A DNA stretch of 64,000 bases from Whitmania pigra (taxonomy: Eukaryota; Annelida; Clitellata; Hirudinida; Haemopidae), in NCBI GenBank assembly GCA_021613335.1, contig JAJTWR010000275.1, positions 372,501-436,500 on the forward strand. The letters are read 5' to 3'. The notes beneath the pieces are model-generated. The model saw nothing but the letters and a program-made list of their open reading frames with translations, was not told the DNA's origin and did not search any database. A program made the translations under genes and the position numbers. Of the stretch, positions 17,552 to 28,748 are shown piece by piece; the stretch's first letter is position 1; each line of letters starts with the position of its first letter.

Positions 17552-18349
17552 GTGGTGGATTGATGATGGTGACTACGATGACGATTATTACGTAGAAGAA
17601 AAGAGTTAATACGAAAGACATGCCATGAGTTGGATAGTCATGACAATCAACAATAAGCAGCGAATTTGTAAGGCGAAAGACATTGTCATGAATCGTGATG
17701 AAATGCCTACGATGATTGTCAGGGAACAAATAAATAAATAAATAAATAAATAATTAAGTAATTGATTAAACAATGAACGAAACTGCATTCAAAATAAACA
17801 CCATAAAATCTGACATTTCTATCTTAAATTTAATCAGTAAATAATTGACAAAAACATCAATTAATGAAAAGTTATCAATCATAATAAATAATGATTGTGA
17901 GAAGTTTGAGAATAACATATATAAAAATATTTTGAATATTCAGATGACCTCCGTTTGTATAGAAAGTATGGAATAGAATATATGGTCTTTCGGAAATTAG
18001 TATTATCTCAATATTAGTGTTATCCCAACTTATCATGACACCCTTAAATATTCTTTCGCTCAACTTTATACCAGATGAGTAAAGTGCAATCCATTTTCAT
18101 ATTCCCACTTGACCTCTTTAACTTCTTAATTACCTTTAATCGTATCCAGGTTTTCAAGCAAGACTTCGTCGTTATTGTGCAACCGATGACGATGAAATTG
18201 GATGCTTCAAATCAAATGTAACTGCAAGCGATTATTATATTGAACACTGCTATTGCGAAGGTTCCTATTGCAACAAGGCTGAAACGTTTACCTGGAATCT
18301 GTTCGTTAATTTGTCTCTTGTCGTAAGCGCCTTATTGGCGATGTTTTGA
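17041..18349 (+). CDS. Ly6-4: secreted Ly6/uPAR-domain protein, probably GPI-anchored
   Basis: Exons 17041-17233 and 18150-18349 (phase 1) give 130 residues. An in-frame ATG at 17014 would add nine residues (MRLKKTQLN). I prefer 17041 because paralogues carry the same upstream words without an ATG and all share the MFS start. The domain runs from NYCYQC to CYCEGSYCNKA with ten cysteines. The tail has FTWNLFV where others have FTWSLFV, creating an NLF change next to the presumed anchor site. The 916-bp intron carries the long ATG/GTG microsatellite at 17244-17556. Confidence 0.85.
17244..17556. repeat. ATG/GTG trinucleotide microsatellite in Ly6-4 intron
   Basis: About 310 bp of (GAT)n/(GGT)n with single-base phase breaks, starting about 10 bp after the donor site. 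Homologous but much shorter tracts sit at the same place in most other array genes. Confidence 0.95.
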
Positions 18350-18770
18350 TTGGAAAAAAGGAAGACGATAGTGTTGGAGTTTCAGATTCAGATTGTTACC
18401 ATGTTATGAATAATTTATGGCTAGAAATAAATTCAACAGAATTGCTTTTCATTTTGAAAATGTTGTTGATGTAGTGTTACGTAATCTCAAAATGTACCCA
18501 TATTCGACAACTATCAAAATCCGTACAAACTCGTAATGATCTTCAAATCTAAGTATGAACAAAAAATAGATTACAACGAATGTAAAATATTAAGTTTTGG
18601 TTTGTGTTGACGATGGCACTGTCCTTACATCATTTCAATGGAATATTGCCATTTTATCATTTAAAAATTTTTAATCGTTTTTTCCAAAGATTGGAGTCAA
18701 GGCTGGGTGTTTAACCCTTTCCCACCTCCAAATGAGTGGGGAGGCAGTTACAACAGGCCGATGACGTGGT

Positions 18771-18836
18771 CCAATCAGAGCTTTCAAATGAGCTTGTGTA
18801 TTTGCCGATAAGAAATTAGGAAGGTATTTATAAAAG
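18771..18836 (+). promoter_or_regulatory. Ly6-5 promoter: TGACGTGG, CCAAT and TATA boxes
   Basis: TGACGTGGTCCAATCAGAGC has CCAAT at 18771-18775; TATAAAAG is at 18829-18836, about 190 bp before the ATG. Confidence 0.8.
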
Positions 18837-19027
18837 CAATTAAGTTGATCCACAATTACTTGCAGCTATATATTCACTTTAGATATAACTTTAGTTTTTC
18901 AACGCTAAATTATTCAACTCAAACATAAAAACATACTTTCGAGCATCGAGCCCTACAATATAATATTGAATTTAAATTATTATAACTTTACCAAGTAAGG
19001 GTGCGCCAAAAGAAGACACCGCTAAAC

Positions 19028-20151
19028 ATGTTCTCTGTATCATCGATGATCCTCATCTTGTCAGTGGTTTGTATCCAGGTAACAGGTGACGAGATCTACT
19101 GCCACGATTGCAGTTCTCGTGGAGAACCGACCAGTTATTGTAAAGGTCCGAGCCTTATTTTTGTCACCTGTCAATCTACTGCTTGCGGTAAAAAAGTGGT
19201 ATATAAAAAAGGTAAGTGATTGATGATGGTGCTAGAGGTCGTAGATTGATGAAGGTGACGCCTATGGCGAAGAAAATAACGAATGATGTCAATACGAATG
19301 ACATTACATAGCATGACTTGAGAAGTCATGACAATAATAATAAAATGCGAATATTGTATTAATTAAATGTACAATATGTTCAAAGTAATTGCATTAAAAA
19401 TATTATCTGACGTCACTATCTGGAGTTTAATCAGTAAGTGAGGGCAATGACATTATTTATTGAACAGTTATCAATCATAATAAGCAACGCTTGGTAGAAA
19501 TTGTAATTAAGATATTTTAAAAAAAATGATGTATTAATGTTTAGATAACCTCGGTGTGTATAATAAGTATAACATGTAATATATGGAAAATATATTAGGA
19601 AATGGAAAATATTACTATTAACTCAGCTTATTCAGATTCGCCCTAAATATTCTCTTAGTCAATTTTCATAACAAATTGTAATATTGTAACTTCATAGCGC
19701 CATATGCATAGCTTCAGAGGCGCTTCTTGTAACCATTTATATAGCGCTCCTTCCCAAGGGCGCTGGCATCAGTGCAGGCTGGGTTTCGAACACGACACAT
19801 TACGACTGTTGCCATTACCGCCGTATGCAGGCACGTAACCCATTTGGCTAACCTGCACAAATGAGGAATGAGGAACACGAATGCTCTGAATGCCATTTTC
19901 AAATTCTATCCTGGCACCTTTAATCTGTTAATTACCTTTAATCGAATCCAGGTAAACTGGTAGAGCTTCGTCGGTTTTGTGCATACAGCGATTATGAAAT
20001 TGGATGCAATAAAACAAAAGGAAATGATAGTCGTTCTTATACTGAATACTGCTACTGTGAAGGTCAATATTGCAACAAGGCTGAAAAGTTCACCTGGAGT
20101 CTGTTCGTTAATTTGTCTCTTGTCGTAAGCTCCTTATTGGCGATGTTTTGA
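19028..20151 (+). CDS. Ly6-5: secreted Ly6/uPAR-domain protein, probably GPI-anchored
   Basis: Exons 19028-19211 and 19952-20151 (phase 1) give 127 residues. It begins MFSVSSMILILSVVCIQ. The domain opens YCHDCSSRGEPTSYC, and ten cysteines are present. The second exon is nearly the same as that of gene 6: only EGQYCNKA against EGKYCNEA and SLVV against SFVV differ in protein. Exon 1 differs much more, in the CKGPSLIFVTC loop. The tail ends SSLLAMF. The intron contains a complete SINE copy in reverse orientation that gene 6 lacks, so the SINE arrived after (or was lost after) the 5/6 duplication. Confidence 0.87.
19694..19857 (-). mobile_element. tRNA-derived SINE in Ly6-5 intron
   Basis: Read on the minus strand, it has an A box TAGCCAAATGGG (19839-19850), a B box GTGTTCGAAACCC (19781-19793) and an unrelated tail ending near GCGCTATATAAATGG and CATATGGCGCTAT. 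A close copy lies at 57981-58154, and shortened relatives at 25.85 and 28.01 kb. Confidence 0.75.
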
Positions 20152-20564
20152 TTGGAAAAAAGAAAGAAGATAGCATTCGACTTTCGGATTCAGTTTGTTA
20201 CAATGTTATGAATAATTTAAACTTTTCATGTTTAATCGATGGCTAGAAATAAATTCAACAGAATTGCTTTTCATTTTGATTAAGTTGTTGATGTTGTGTT
20301 GCGTAATCTCAAAATGTACCCATATTGGACAACTATCAAAATCCGTACAAACTCGTAATGAGTTCAAAACTAAGTATGATACAAAAAAATAGATTACAGC
20401 GAATTAAAATATTAAGTTTTGGCACTGTCCTTACATCATTTCAATAGAATATTGCCATTTTATCATTTAAAAGTTTTTGAGCATTTTTCCAAAGATTCCA
20501 AGGCTGGGTGTTTAACCCTTTCTGACCTTCAAATGAGTAGGGAGGCAGTTACAACAGGCGTGGT

Positions 20565-20630
20565 CCAATCAGAGCTTTCAAATGAGCTTGTGTATTTGCC
20601 GATAAGAAATTAGGAAGGTATTTATAAAAG
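20565..20630 (+). promoter_or_regulatory. Ly6-6 promoter: CCAAT and TATA boxes
   Basis: CCAAT at 20565-20569 and TATAAAAG at 20623-20630. The TGACGTGG word is shortened to GCGTGG by a small deletion relative to gene 5. Confidence 0.78.
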
Positions 20631-20826
20631 GAATTAAGTTGATCCACAATCCCTTGCAGCTATATATTCACTTTAGATATAGCTTTAATTATTTTTTAAC
20701 GTTAAATTATTCAGCTCAAATATAAAAATATACTTTCGAGCATCGAGTACTACAATATAATATTTAATTTAAAATATTAGAACTTCACAAAGTGAGGGTG
20801 TGCAAAAGAAAAAGACACCGCTAAAC

Positions 20827-21670
20827 ATGTTCTCTGTATCATCGGTGATCCTCATCTTGTCAGTGGTTTGCATCCAGGCAACAGGTGACGAGAACTACTG
20901 CCACGATTGCAGTTCTCGTGGCGAACCGACTAATTATTGTAATATTCAGAGCATTACTTTGTCCGTCTCCTGCATGTCTACCGCTTGCGGTAAAAAAGTG
21001 GTTTATAAAAAAGGTAAGTGATTGATGGTGATGCTAGAGATCGTAGATTGATGAAGGTGACGCCTATGGCGAAGAAAATAACGAATGATGTCAATACGAA
21101 TGACATTACATAGCATGACCTGAGAGGTCATGACAATAATAATAAGATGCCAATATTGCATTAATTAAATGTACAATATGTTCAAAGTAATTGCATTAAA
21201 AATATTATCTGACGTCACTATCTGGAGTTTAATCAGTAAGTGAGGGCAATGACATTATTTATTGAAAAGTTATCAATCATAACAATCAACGCTTGGTAGA
21301 AATTGTGGTTAAGATATTTTTAAAAAATGATGTATTAATGTTTAGATAACCTTGGTGTAATGAGGTACTATTATTTGTAATAACAAATGAGGAACACGCA
21401 TGCTCTGAATGCCATTTTCAAATTCTATCCTGGCACCTTTAATCTGTTAATTACTTTTAATCGAATCCAGGTAAACTGGTAGAGCTTCGTCGGTTTTGTG
21501 CATACAGCGATTATGAAATTGGATGCAATAAAACAAAAGGAAATGATAGTCGTTCTTATACTGAATACTGCTACTGTGAAGGTAAATATTGCAACGAGGC
21601 TGAAAAGTTCACCTGGAGTCTGTTCGTTAATTTGTCTTTTGTCGTAAGCTCCTTATTGGCGATGTTTTGA
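20827..21670 (+). CDS. Ly6-6: secreted Ly6/uPAR-domain protein, probably GPI-anchored
   Basis: Exons 20827-21013 and 21471-21670 (phase 1) give 128 residues. It starts MFSVSSVILILSVVCIQ, opens NYCHDC, and has ten cysteines. It is the closest paralogue of gene 5 in both exons and in the 5' flank. Its 457-bp intron is one of the shortest in the array and has only a vestige of the GTG tract. Two substitutions next to the conserved Cys-Asn (KYCNEA) alter the presumed anchor-site region. A polyadenylation-type AATAAA occurs about 100 bp downstream. Confidence 0.87.
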
Positions 21671-22382
21671 TCGGAAAAAAGGGAGGAAGATAGCATTGGA
21701 CTTTCGGATTCAGTTTATTGCAATGTTAAGAAAAATTTCAATTTTTTGCATAGTTAATTGACACGATTGCTAGAAATAAATTCAATAAAATTCGTTTGTA
21801 ATGCTGATGATGTCGTTGGTTGTAATTGTTAGTTTAATCTCTAAACGTAATTACATTCGACAACTACCAAAACCCAGAAAAACAGCGCTCAATGCAAAGC
21901 ATTGTAAACAAAAATAGATTACAACAAATGTAAAATAATTAAAATTATAAAAAACAATTAAAGTCTAAACAATAACAGTACTTAAAATTGGAGACCGACC
22001 GAAAGTGACTTTTTTGAATGGAACCGTAAACGAAAGTCGAAATTTGCCGTAAACGAAACATAAAATTGTACCCGACTTATGACTGTAAACCGTAACTATA
22101 AAATAGAGCATAAATAATTTTACATTACATTAGATTAAATTCTTTTACTGAATATGTATTTACAGACAACTTTCTTCTTCTAATAAAACTCATGTAATTA
22201 ACATAATTCTTTCTCTCCGCCTCACTTAACATAATGTCATCAATATTTGAAATATTGATATTTAAATATTTTACTGTGCCTTTACAAAGATTGGGATCTC
22301 AAGGATTGAAAAGGCTGGGGGTGTCTCTTAACCCACTCCAAAAATGAGTGGGGAGTCATTTACAACAGGCCGATGACGTGGT

Positions 22383-22444
22383 CCAATCAGAGCTTGATAA
22401 TGAGCGCATGTATTTATTCATGAGAAATTAGGAAGGTATAAAAG
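22383..22444 (+). promoter_or_regulatory. Ly6-7 promoter: TGACGTGG, CCAAT and TATA boxes
   Basis: CCAAT at 22383-22387 directly after TGACGTGGT, and TATAAAAG at 22437-22444, about 210 bp before the ATG. From here on the block has GAGCTTGATAATGAGCGC after CCAAT, except at gene 12. Confidence 0.8.
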
Positions 22445-22653
22445 CCAATATCTTGATATTTTAATCTGATCCTTCAATATTATCCAGTTAAATGTACCTT
22501 TAAAATAGTTTTAATTAACTTATTAAACGCTTAATAAATTCACTCAAACATAAAAACATACTATTCAGCATCGAGTACTGCAATATAATAGTGAATTTAA
22601 AATATTAGAACTTTAACAAAGTGATAGCGCGCATAAAGAAGATATCACAAAAC

Positions 22654-22927
22654 ATGTTCTCTGTATCATCGAGGATCCTCATCTTGTCAGTGGTTTGCAT
22701 CCCGGTAACAGGTGCTGTCAAGAAACTCGATTGCTTTTCGTGCATTTCTGTAAGGGGATCGAAATTTTTGTGCAAAATGCCTAACTCTGTTTTGACAGTC
22801 ACCTGTTATAGTAGCATTTGTGCTAAGCACGAGGAATATGAGGATGGTAAGTAATTGGTGGTTATGATGATGACGATGATGATGATGATGATGATGATGA
22901 ATGATGATGATGATGATGAGGATGATG

Positions 22928-23003
<76 letters not shown>

Positions 23004-23009
23004 GGATCA

Positions 23010-23048
<39 letters not shown>

Positions 23049-23077
23049 ATGATGATGATGATGATGAATGATGATGA

Positions 23078-23111
<34 letters not shown>

Positions 23112-23530
23112 GGTGGTGGTGGTGGTGGTGGTGGTGGTGGTGATAGCTGTGCGATGATGGTAACGACGATAACGAATACGGCGATGATAGATTACGAAAA
23201 AGAAAATAGGTAAAATACACGGAAAGTGTTGGTGTAATCTCAACTTATCTTGGCTCTCATAAAAATATGTTCAAAATTGTTCACATTCTTTCATGGTATC
23301 TTTAGGCACATAATTACCTTTAATTGTATCCAGATGAACTTGTATATCTTCACCGTTATTGTGCACCAAATGCTCCTGGAATGGGCTGCAAAAAAAATCA
23401 TCAAGATCATGGTAAGTATACTGAAGACTGTTACTGCAATGAATCCTATTGCAACAAGGCTGTAAAGTTTACCTGGAGTCTGTTCGTTAATTTGTCTCTT
23501 GTCGTAAGCTCCTTATTCGCGATGTTTTGA
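22654..23530 (+). CDS. Ly6-7: secreted Ly6/uPAR-domain protein, probably GPI-anchored
   Basis: Exons 22654-22846 and 23334-23530 (phase 1; the splice codon becomes Asp rather than the usual Gly) give 129 residues. It opens LDCFSC and closes CYCNESYCNKA, with ten cysteines. The tail is of the AVKFTW...SLFAMF type shared with genes 3 and 11. It also shares with gene 11 a doubled 3' flank in which the AATAAA-bearing segment occurs twice (about 23570-23780). The intron holds a 280-bp ATG/GTG microsatellite at 22861-23142. Confidence 0.86.
22861..23142. repeat. ATG/GTG trinucleotide microsatellite in Ly6-7 intron
   Basis: (ATG)n followed by (GTG)n, about 280 bp, starting about 14 bp after the splice donor. 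Poly-Asp, poly-Met and poly-His reading frames across it are artefacts. Confidence 0.95.
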
Positions 23531-24158
23531 TTGAAAAAGAATGGGAAGAAGATAGTATTGGGCGTACGGATTCAGGTTTTAGAATGTTAAGAATAATTTT
23601 AACTTTTTATAATTAATCGATGACTCGAAATAAATTCAATGCAATAGTTTTTCACGTTAATGGTGTTGGTAAAAGTTGGCGTAACCTCAAAATGTACCAC
23701 GACGTTTTAGAATATGAAGAATAATTTCAACTTCTACATATTTAATTGTCACGATGGCTAGAAATAAATTCGTCAAAATTCGTTTGTCATGTTGATAATG
23801 TCGTCGATATTGTTGGTTTAATCTCAAAACGTACCCAGATTCGACAACTATCAAGGCCAAGATAAACAGCCTTTAAAGCAAGGCATGTTAAACAAAAATA
23901 GATTATAATGAATTTGAACAATTTTAATATCTTTAATTCTAAATAATAACAATACTTAAAGTTAACCCATTTTCTAATGAAATTCAAGTAATTAACATAA
24001 TTCATTCTCTCAGCCTCACTTATAAACAACATGTCATCATATGTGTCATATCATTAAATTAAGATTTTATTTAAAAATTTTACTGTGCCTTTGTATAGAC
24101 TGGTATCTCAAGGATTGAAATGAGTGGGGAGTCATTTACAACAGGCCGATGACGTGGT

Positions 24159-24220
24159 CCAATCAGAGCTTGATAATGAGCGCATGTATTTATTCATGAG
24201 AAATTAGGAAGGTATAAAAG
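24159..24220 (+). promoter_or_regulatory. Ly6-8 promoter: TGACGTGG, CCAAT and TATA boxes
   Basis: CCAAT at 24159-24163 and TATAAAAG at 24213-24220. The distance to the ATG is about 340 bp, longer than in genes 3-7, because the 5' leader is duplicated in tandem (about 24240-24370 and 24385-24500). Confidence 0.8.
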
Positions 24221-24561
24221 CAAACATCTTGATATTTTAATCTGGTCCTGCAATATATTGCAGTTAAATTTTACTTTTAAAATAGTGATAATTAACTCTT
24301 TAGGGCATAATAATTTCACTCAAACATAAAGACATACTTTTGAGCGTCGAGTAATACAATACAATAGTGAATTTAAAATATTAAATTTGATCTTGCTATC
24401 TTTTGCGGTTAAATTTACTTTTGAAATTGTTATAATTAACTGATTTAAAGCTTAATAATTCAATTCGAATATAATAAACTTTCGTTAATCAAGTATTACA
24501 AATATCAAACAGATTAAAACTTTACCAATTTCTAGTGCGCCTTGAGAAGGCACCACTAATC

Positions 24562-25552
24562 ATGTTTTCCGTATTATCGAGAATCCTCATCTTGTCAGTG
24601 GTTTGCGTCACGGTTACAGGTGCAATCGAGGCAATCGATTGCTATGATTGCCTTTCTGTGAATGGATCGAGCACTTTGTGTGAGAGTCCTATCCGTTTTC
24701 TAACTTCCTCCTGTAGAACTCCGATGAATTGTGGCAAAAGTGTGGAACGTAGGTATGGTAAGTAATTGTTGTTGTTGTTGTGATGGTGGTGGTGGTGGTA
24801 GTGATATATTACCTTGGAAGAAGAAAATAGTTAATTGGAATAACAAGAGTTGGGTAGTCTTGACAACCAATAATGAGCTGCGAATATTGTCAGGCGAAAG
24901 AGTGATGGGTCATAATGAAATAAGTCGATAATGTCAGATAATAAATAAATAAATATGTTCAAAATAAATTCCGTAAAATCTGACGTTTCTATCTGGAATT
25001 TAATCAGTTTAATCAATTTTTAATTCAATTTAATCAATTTAATCAGTAAATGAGGACTTTGACATCATTTATTAAATCATAAGTTACCAATCATAATGAA
25101 TAATTCATACGAGAAATATGTGGATAAGATATAAAACAAATAATGATATATTAATGTACAGATAAAATGAGCTTGTATGGAAATTGTGGAATGGAATATA
25201 AGCCACATGGAAAATATTAGTATTATCTCAACTTGTCTTGTTCTCACGAAAATATTCTCTTGTTCAACTTCGTACTAACTTCGAAACGCGAATGCTCGAA
25301 ATGCCACTTTTAATTTTTCACCTGGTATCGTTAACCACTAATTATCTTTAATTGTATGCAGGCAAAGAAACGTTAACGCGTTTTTGTTCACAAAGTCTTG
25401 AGAAAGGATGTCAAGATAAATATTACGATAGTGGTATTTACTTTGAAACCTGTTACTGCAGTGAACAATATTGCAACAAGGCTGAAAAGTTCACCTGGAG
25501 TCTGTTCGTTAATTTGTCTCTTGTCGTAAGCTCCTTATTGGCGATGTTTTGA
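24562..25552 (+). CDS. Ly6-8: secreted Ly6/uPAR-domain protein, probably GPI-anchored
   Basis: Exons 24562-24757 and 25362-25552 (phase 1) give 128 residues. The start is MFSVLSRILILSVVC; the domain opens IDCYDCLSVNGSSTLC and closes CYCSEQYCNKA, with ten cysteines. One residue has been added before the fifth cysteine compared with genes 3-7, and the second exon is shorter (191 nt instead of 200) because of a loop deletion. It is closest to gene 9 along its whole length, including the doubled leader. Confidence 0.87.
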
Positions 25553-25848
25553 TTGGAAAAAAAAGGAAGAAGATAGTTTTGGATAGTATAGTACGGATTC
25601 ACTATTTAGAATGACAAGAATAATTTAAACTTCCTCATATTTAATCGATGGCTAGAAATAAATTCAATAAAATATTTTTCATGTTGATGTTGTTGGTAAA
25701 AGTTGGCATAACCTCAAAATGCACCAAGACTTGACAGTTGTCAAAACCCAAAGAAGCAGCGTTTAAAGCAAAGCATGTTAAACAAAAATAGATAGCAAGA
25801 ATAAGGTTATTGTTCTTACTGGGATTTAGAGAAGTGAGTTAAAAGTGG

Positions 25849-25990
25849 GTCATTTATGTAGCGCCACTTCCTCTAGCCATTTATGTAGAGCTACGTTTCA
25901 AGGGCGCTCGTTGCAGTACAGTCCAGGTTACGAACACGACCCGTCATGACTTGTCATTACCGCCCTGTGCAAAGACAAATGAGCAACTAA
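25849..25990 (-). mobile_element. shortened SINE copy
   Basis: A diverged relative of the 19.7-kb SINE: it keeps CATTTATGTAGCGCC-type tail words and TTACGAACACGACC in place of the B box. It lies between Ly6-8 and an antisense START-gene fragment. Confidence 0.6.
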
Positions 25991-26185
25991 ACATACATAA
26001 CCACGTCATCATAAGCCCCACAGATTCACGTCAGCTATGATATCCAAAGCTGCTTCGTCAACCATTGTCTCCAAGCATTGTAGGAGGTCCGAATTCACAT
26101 CTGAAAATGACAAATCCAAAGTTAACCAATTTTCTAATGAAATTCAAGTAATTAACTAATTCATTCTCTCCGCCTCACTTATTAC
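25990..26185 (-). pseudogene. fragment of the neighbouring START gene (parts of exons 11 and 8)
   Basis: On the minus strand this contains a copy of START-gene exon 8 with both splice sites and an open frame (D-V-N-S-D-L-L-Q-C... against D-V-D-S-D... in the source at 35818-35888). It is joined directly to sequence like the end of exon 11 (near 35234-35275), with exons 9-10 missing. Homology continues into intron sequence up to the words TTCATTCTCTCCGCCTC. Confidence 0.75.
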
Positions 26186-26354
26186 GAAATGTCATCATAT
26201 GTGTCATATCATTAAATTGAGATTTTGTTAATGAAAAATTTTACGGTGTCTTTATAAAGACTGGGATCTCGAGGATTGAAAGGGTTAATTGTGTGTCCCT
26301 TAACCCACTCCAAAAATGAGTGGGGAGTCATTTACAACAGGCCGATGACGTGGT

Positions 26355-26416
26355 CCAATCAGAGCTTGATAATGAGCGCATGTATTTATTCATGCAAAAT
26401 TAGGAAGGTATAAAAG
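26355..26416 (+). promoter_or_regulatory. Ly6-9 promoter: TGACGTGG, CCAAT and TATA boxes
   Basis: CCAAT at 26355-26359 and TATAAAAG at 26409-26416, again about 340 bp before the ATG with the tandemly doubled leader seen in gene 8. Confidence 0.8.
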
Positions 26417-26757
26417 CAAATAACTTGATATTCTAATCTGAGCCTGCAATATGTTGAAGTTAAATTTCATTTTTAAAATAGTGATAATTAACTCTTTAGC
26501 GCATAACAATTTCACTCAAACATAAAAACATACTGTTGTGCGTCGAGTACTACAATACAATAGTGAATTTAAAATATTAAATTTGATCCTGCTATCAAAT
26601 GCGGTTAAATTTACTTTTAAAATAGTTATAATTAACTGATTTAAAACTTAATAATTCAATTCGAACCTAACATACTTTTGATAATCGAGTATTACATTTA
26701 TCGAACATATTAAAACTTTACCAATTTCTAGTGCGCCTTGAGAAGGCACCACTAATC

Positions 26758-27716
26758 ATGTTTTCCGTATTATCGAAGATCCTCATCTTGTCAGTGGTTT
26801 GCATGGCGGTTACAGGTGAAATCTTGAAAAGCGATTGCTATAAGTGCCTTTCTGTGAATGGATCAAGCACTTTGTGTGAGAGTCCTTACATTTTTCTAAC
26901 TTCCTCCTGTAAAACTAGGAAGTCTTGTGCTAAAATGGTGCAACGTAAGAATGGTAAGTAATTCGTGTCGTGGTGGTGGTGGTGGTAGTGATATATTACT
27001 TTGGAAGAAGAAAATAGTTAATTAGAATAACATGTTTGGGTAGTCTTGACAACTAAATAATGAGCTGCGAATATTGTCAGGCGAAAGAGTGATGTGTCAT
27101 AATGAAATAAGTCGATAATGTCAGATAATAGATAAATAAATATGTTCAAAATAAATTCCATAAAATCTGACGTCTTAATCATCTGAAGTTTCTATCTGGA
27201 AGTTAATCAGTAACTGAGGACTATGAAATCATTTATTAAAAAACCAATCATATTTACCAACCATAATAAATAATTCATGGGAGAAATATGTAATTAAGTT
27301 ATAAAACAAATAATGATGTATTAATGTTCAGTTAAAATGAGCTTGTATAGAAATTGTGGAATGGAATATAAGCCACATGGAAAATATTATCTCAACTTGT
27401 CTTGTTCTCACGAAAAAATTCTCTTGTTCAACTTCATACTAGCTTCGAAACGCGATTGCTCTAAATGCCAATTTTATATTTTCACCTGGTATCGTTAACC
27501 ACTAATTACCTTTAATTGTGTCCAGGTCAAGTAAAACTAAAGCGTTTTTGTTCAACTTTTTCTAAGATGGGATGCGAAGAAATACATAACGAAATTAATA
27601 ATTACCTTGAAACCTGTTACTGCAGTGAACAATATTGCAACAAGGCTGAAAAGTTCACCTGGAGTCTGTTCGTTAATTTGTCTCTTGTCGTAAGCTCCTT
27701 ATTGGCGATGTTTTGA
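26758..27716 (+). CDS. Ly6-9: secreted Ly6/uPAR-domain protein, probably GPI-anchored
   Basis: Exons 26758-26953 and 27526-27716 (phase 1) give 128 residues. It starts MFSVLSKILILSVVC; the domain opens SDCYKCLSVNGSSTLC and closes with the same CYCSEQYCNKA as gene 8. Ten cysteines are present. Differences from gene 8 concentrate in the loops (for example KTRKSCAKM against RTPMNCGKS, and EEIHNEINNYLE against QDKYYDSGIYFE), while the signal peptide and tail are almost unchanged. Confidence 0.87.
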
Positions 27717-28012
27717 TTGGAAAAAAAAGGAAGAAGATAGTTTTGGATAGTATAGTACGGATTCACTATTTAGAATGACAAGAATAATTTAAACTTCTTC
27801 ATATTTAATCGATGGCTAGAAATAAATTCAATAAAATATTTTTCATGTTAATGTTGTTGGTAAAAGTTGGCATAACCTCAAAATGCACCGAGACTTGACA
27901 GTTGTCAAAACCCAAAGAAGCAGCCTTTAAAGCAAAACATGTTAAACAAAAATAGATAGCAAGAAAGAAGGTTATTGTTCTTACTGGGATTTAGAGAAGT
28001 GAGTTAAATGTG

Positions 28013-28135
28013 GTTCACTTCCTGTAGCCATTTATGTAGAGCTACGTTTCAAGGGCGCTCGTTGCAGTACAGGCCAGGTTACGAACACGACCCGTCATGA
28101 CTTGTCATTACCGCCCTGTGCAAATACAAATGAGC
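28013..28135 (-). mobile_element. shortened SINE copy
   Basis: Near-copy of the 25.85-kb SINE fragment in the equivalent position after Ly6-9, so it was carried by segmental duplication rather than inserted separately. Confidence 0.6.
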
Positions 28136-28330
28136 AACTAAACATACATAACCACGTCACCATAAGCCCCACAGATTCAGCTATGATATACAAAACTGCT
28201 TCGTCAACCATTGTCTCCAAGCATTGTAGGAGGTCCGAATTCACATCTGATAATGACAAAATCGAAAGTTAACCCATTTTCTAATGAAATTCAAGTAATT
28301 AACATAATTCATTCTCTCCGTCTCACTTAC
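28135..28330 (-). pseudogene. START-gene fragment (parts of exons 11 and 8), second copy
   Basis: Same rearranged exon-11/exon-8 join as at 26.0 kb, with minor changes (GATATACAAAACTGC for GATATCCAAAGCTGC). The shared junction shows it derives from the same rearranged ancestor. Confidence 0.72.
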
Positions 28331-28491
28331 TACAAAATGTCATCATACGTGTCATATCATTAAATTGAGATTTTGTTAATTAAAAATTTCAAATTGTCTT
28401 TATAAAGACTGGGATCTCGAGGAAAGGGACACACCCTTAACCCATTCCCCAAAGGAGTGCGGAGTCATTTACAACAGGCCGATGACGTGGT

Positions 28492-28552
28492 CCAATCAGA
28501 GCTTGATAATGAGCGCATGTATTTATTCATGATAAATTAGAAGGTATAAAAG
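28492..28552 (+). promoter_or_regulatory. Ly6-10 promoter: TGACGTGG, CCAAT and TATA boxes
   Basis: CCAAT at 28492-28496 and TATAAAAG at 28545-28552, about 200 bp before the ATG. One base is missing between the two boxes compared with gene 9. Confidence 0.8.
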
Positions 28553-28748
28553 CAAATATCTTGATATTTTAATCTGATCCTGCAATATATTGCAGTTAAA
28601 TTTTACTTTAAAAATAGTCATAATTAACTCTTTAGCGCATAATAATTCAGCGCATACATAACAACATCCTTTGTGAACCGAGTACAATTGCTACAATTGG
28701 TATAGAATTTAAATTTTAGAAATTTACAAAAGTAAGCAGCAACCAAAA

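Noticed and set aside
17193..17729. 178-residue minus-strand frame in the Ly6-4 intron
   Set aside because: Poly-Ser/His/Ile composition from the ATG/GTG repeat; it overlaps a spliced gene on the other strand.
22687..23243. frames with poly-His and poly-Asp
   Set aside because: They are products of the trinucleotide repeat in the Ly6-7 intron.
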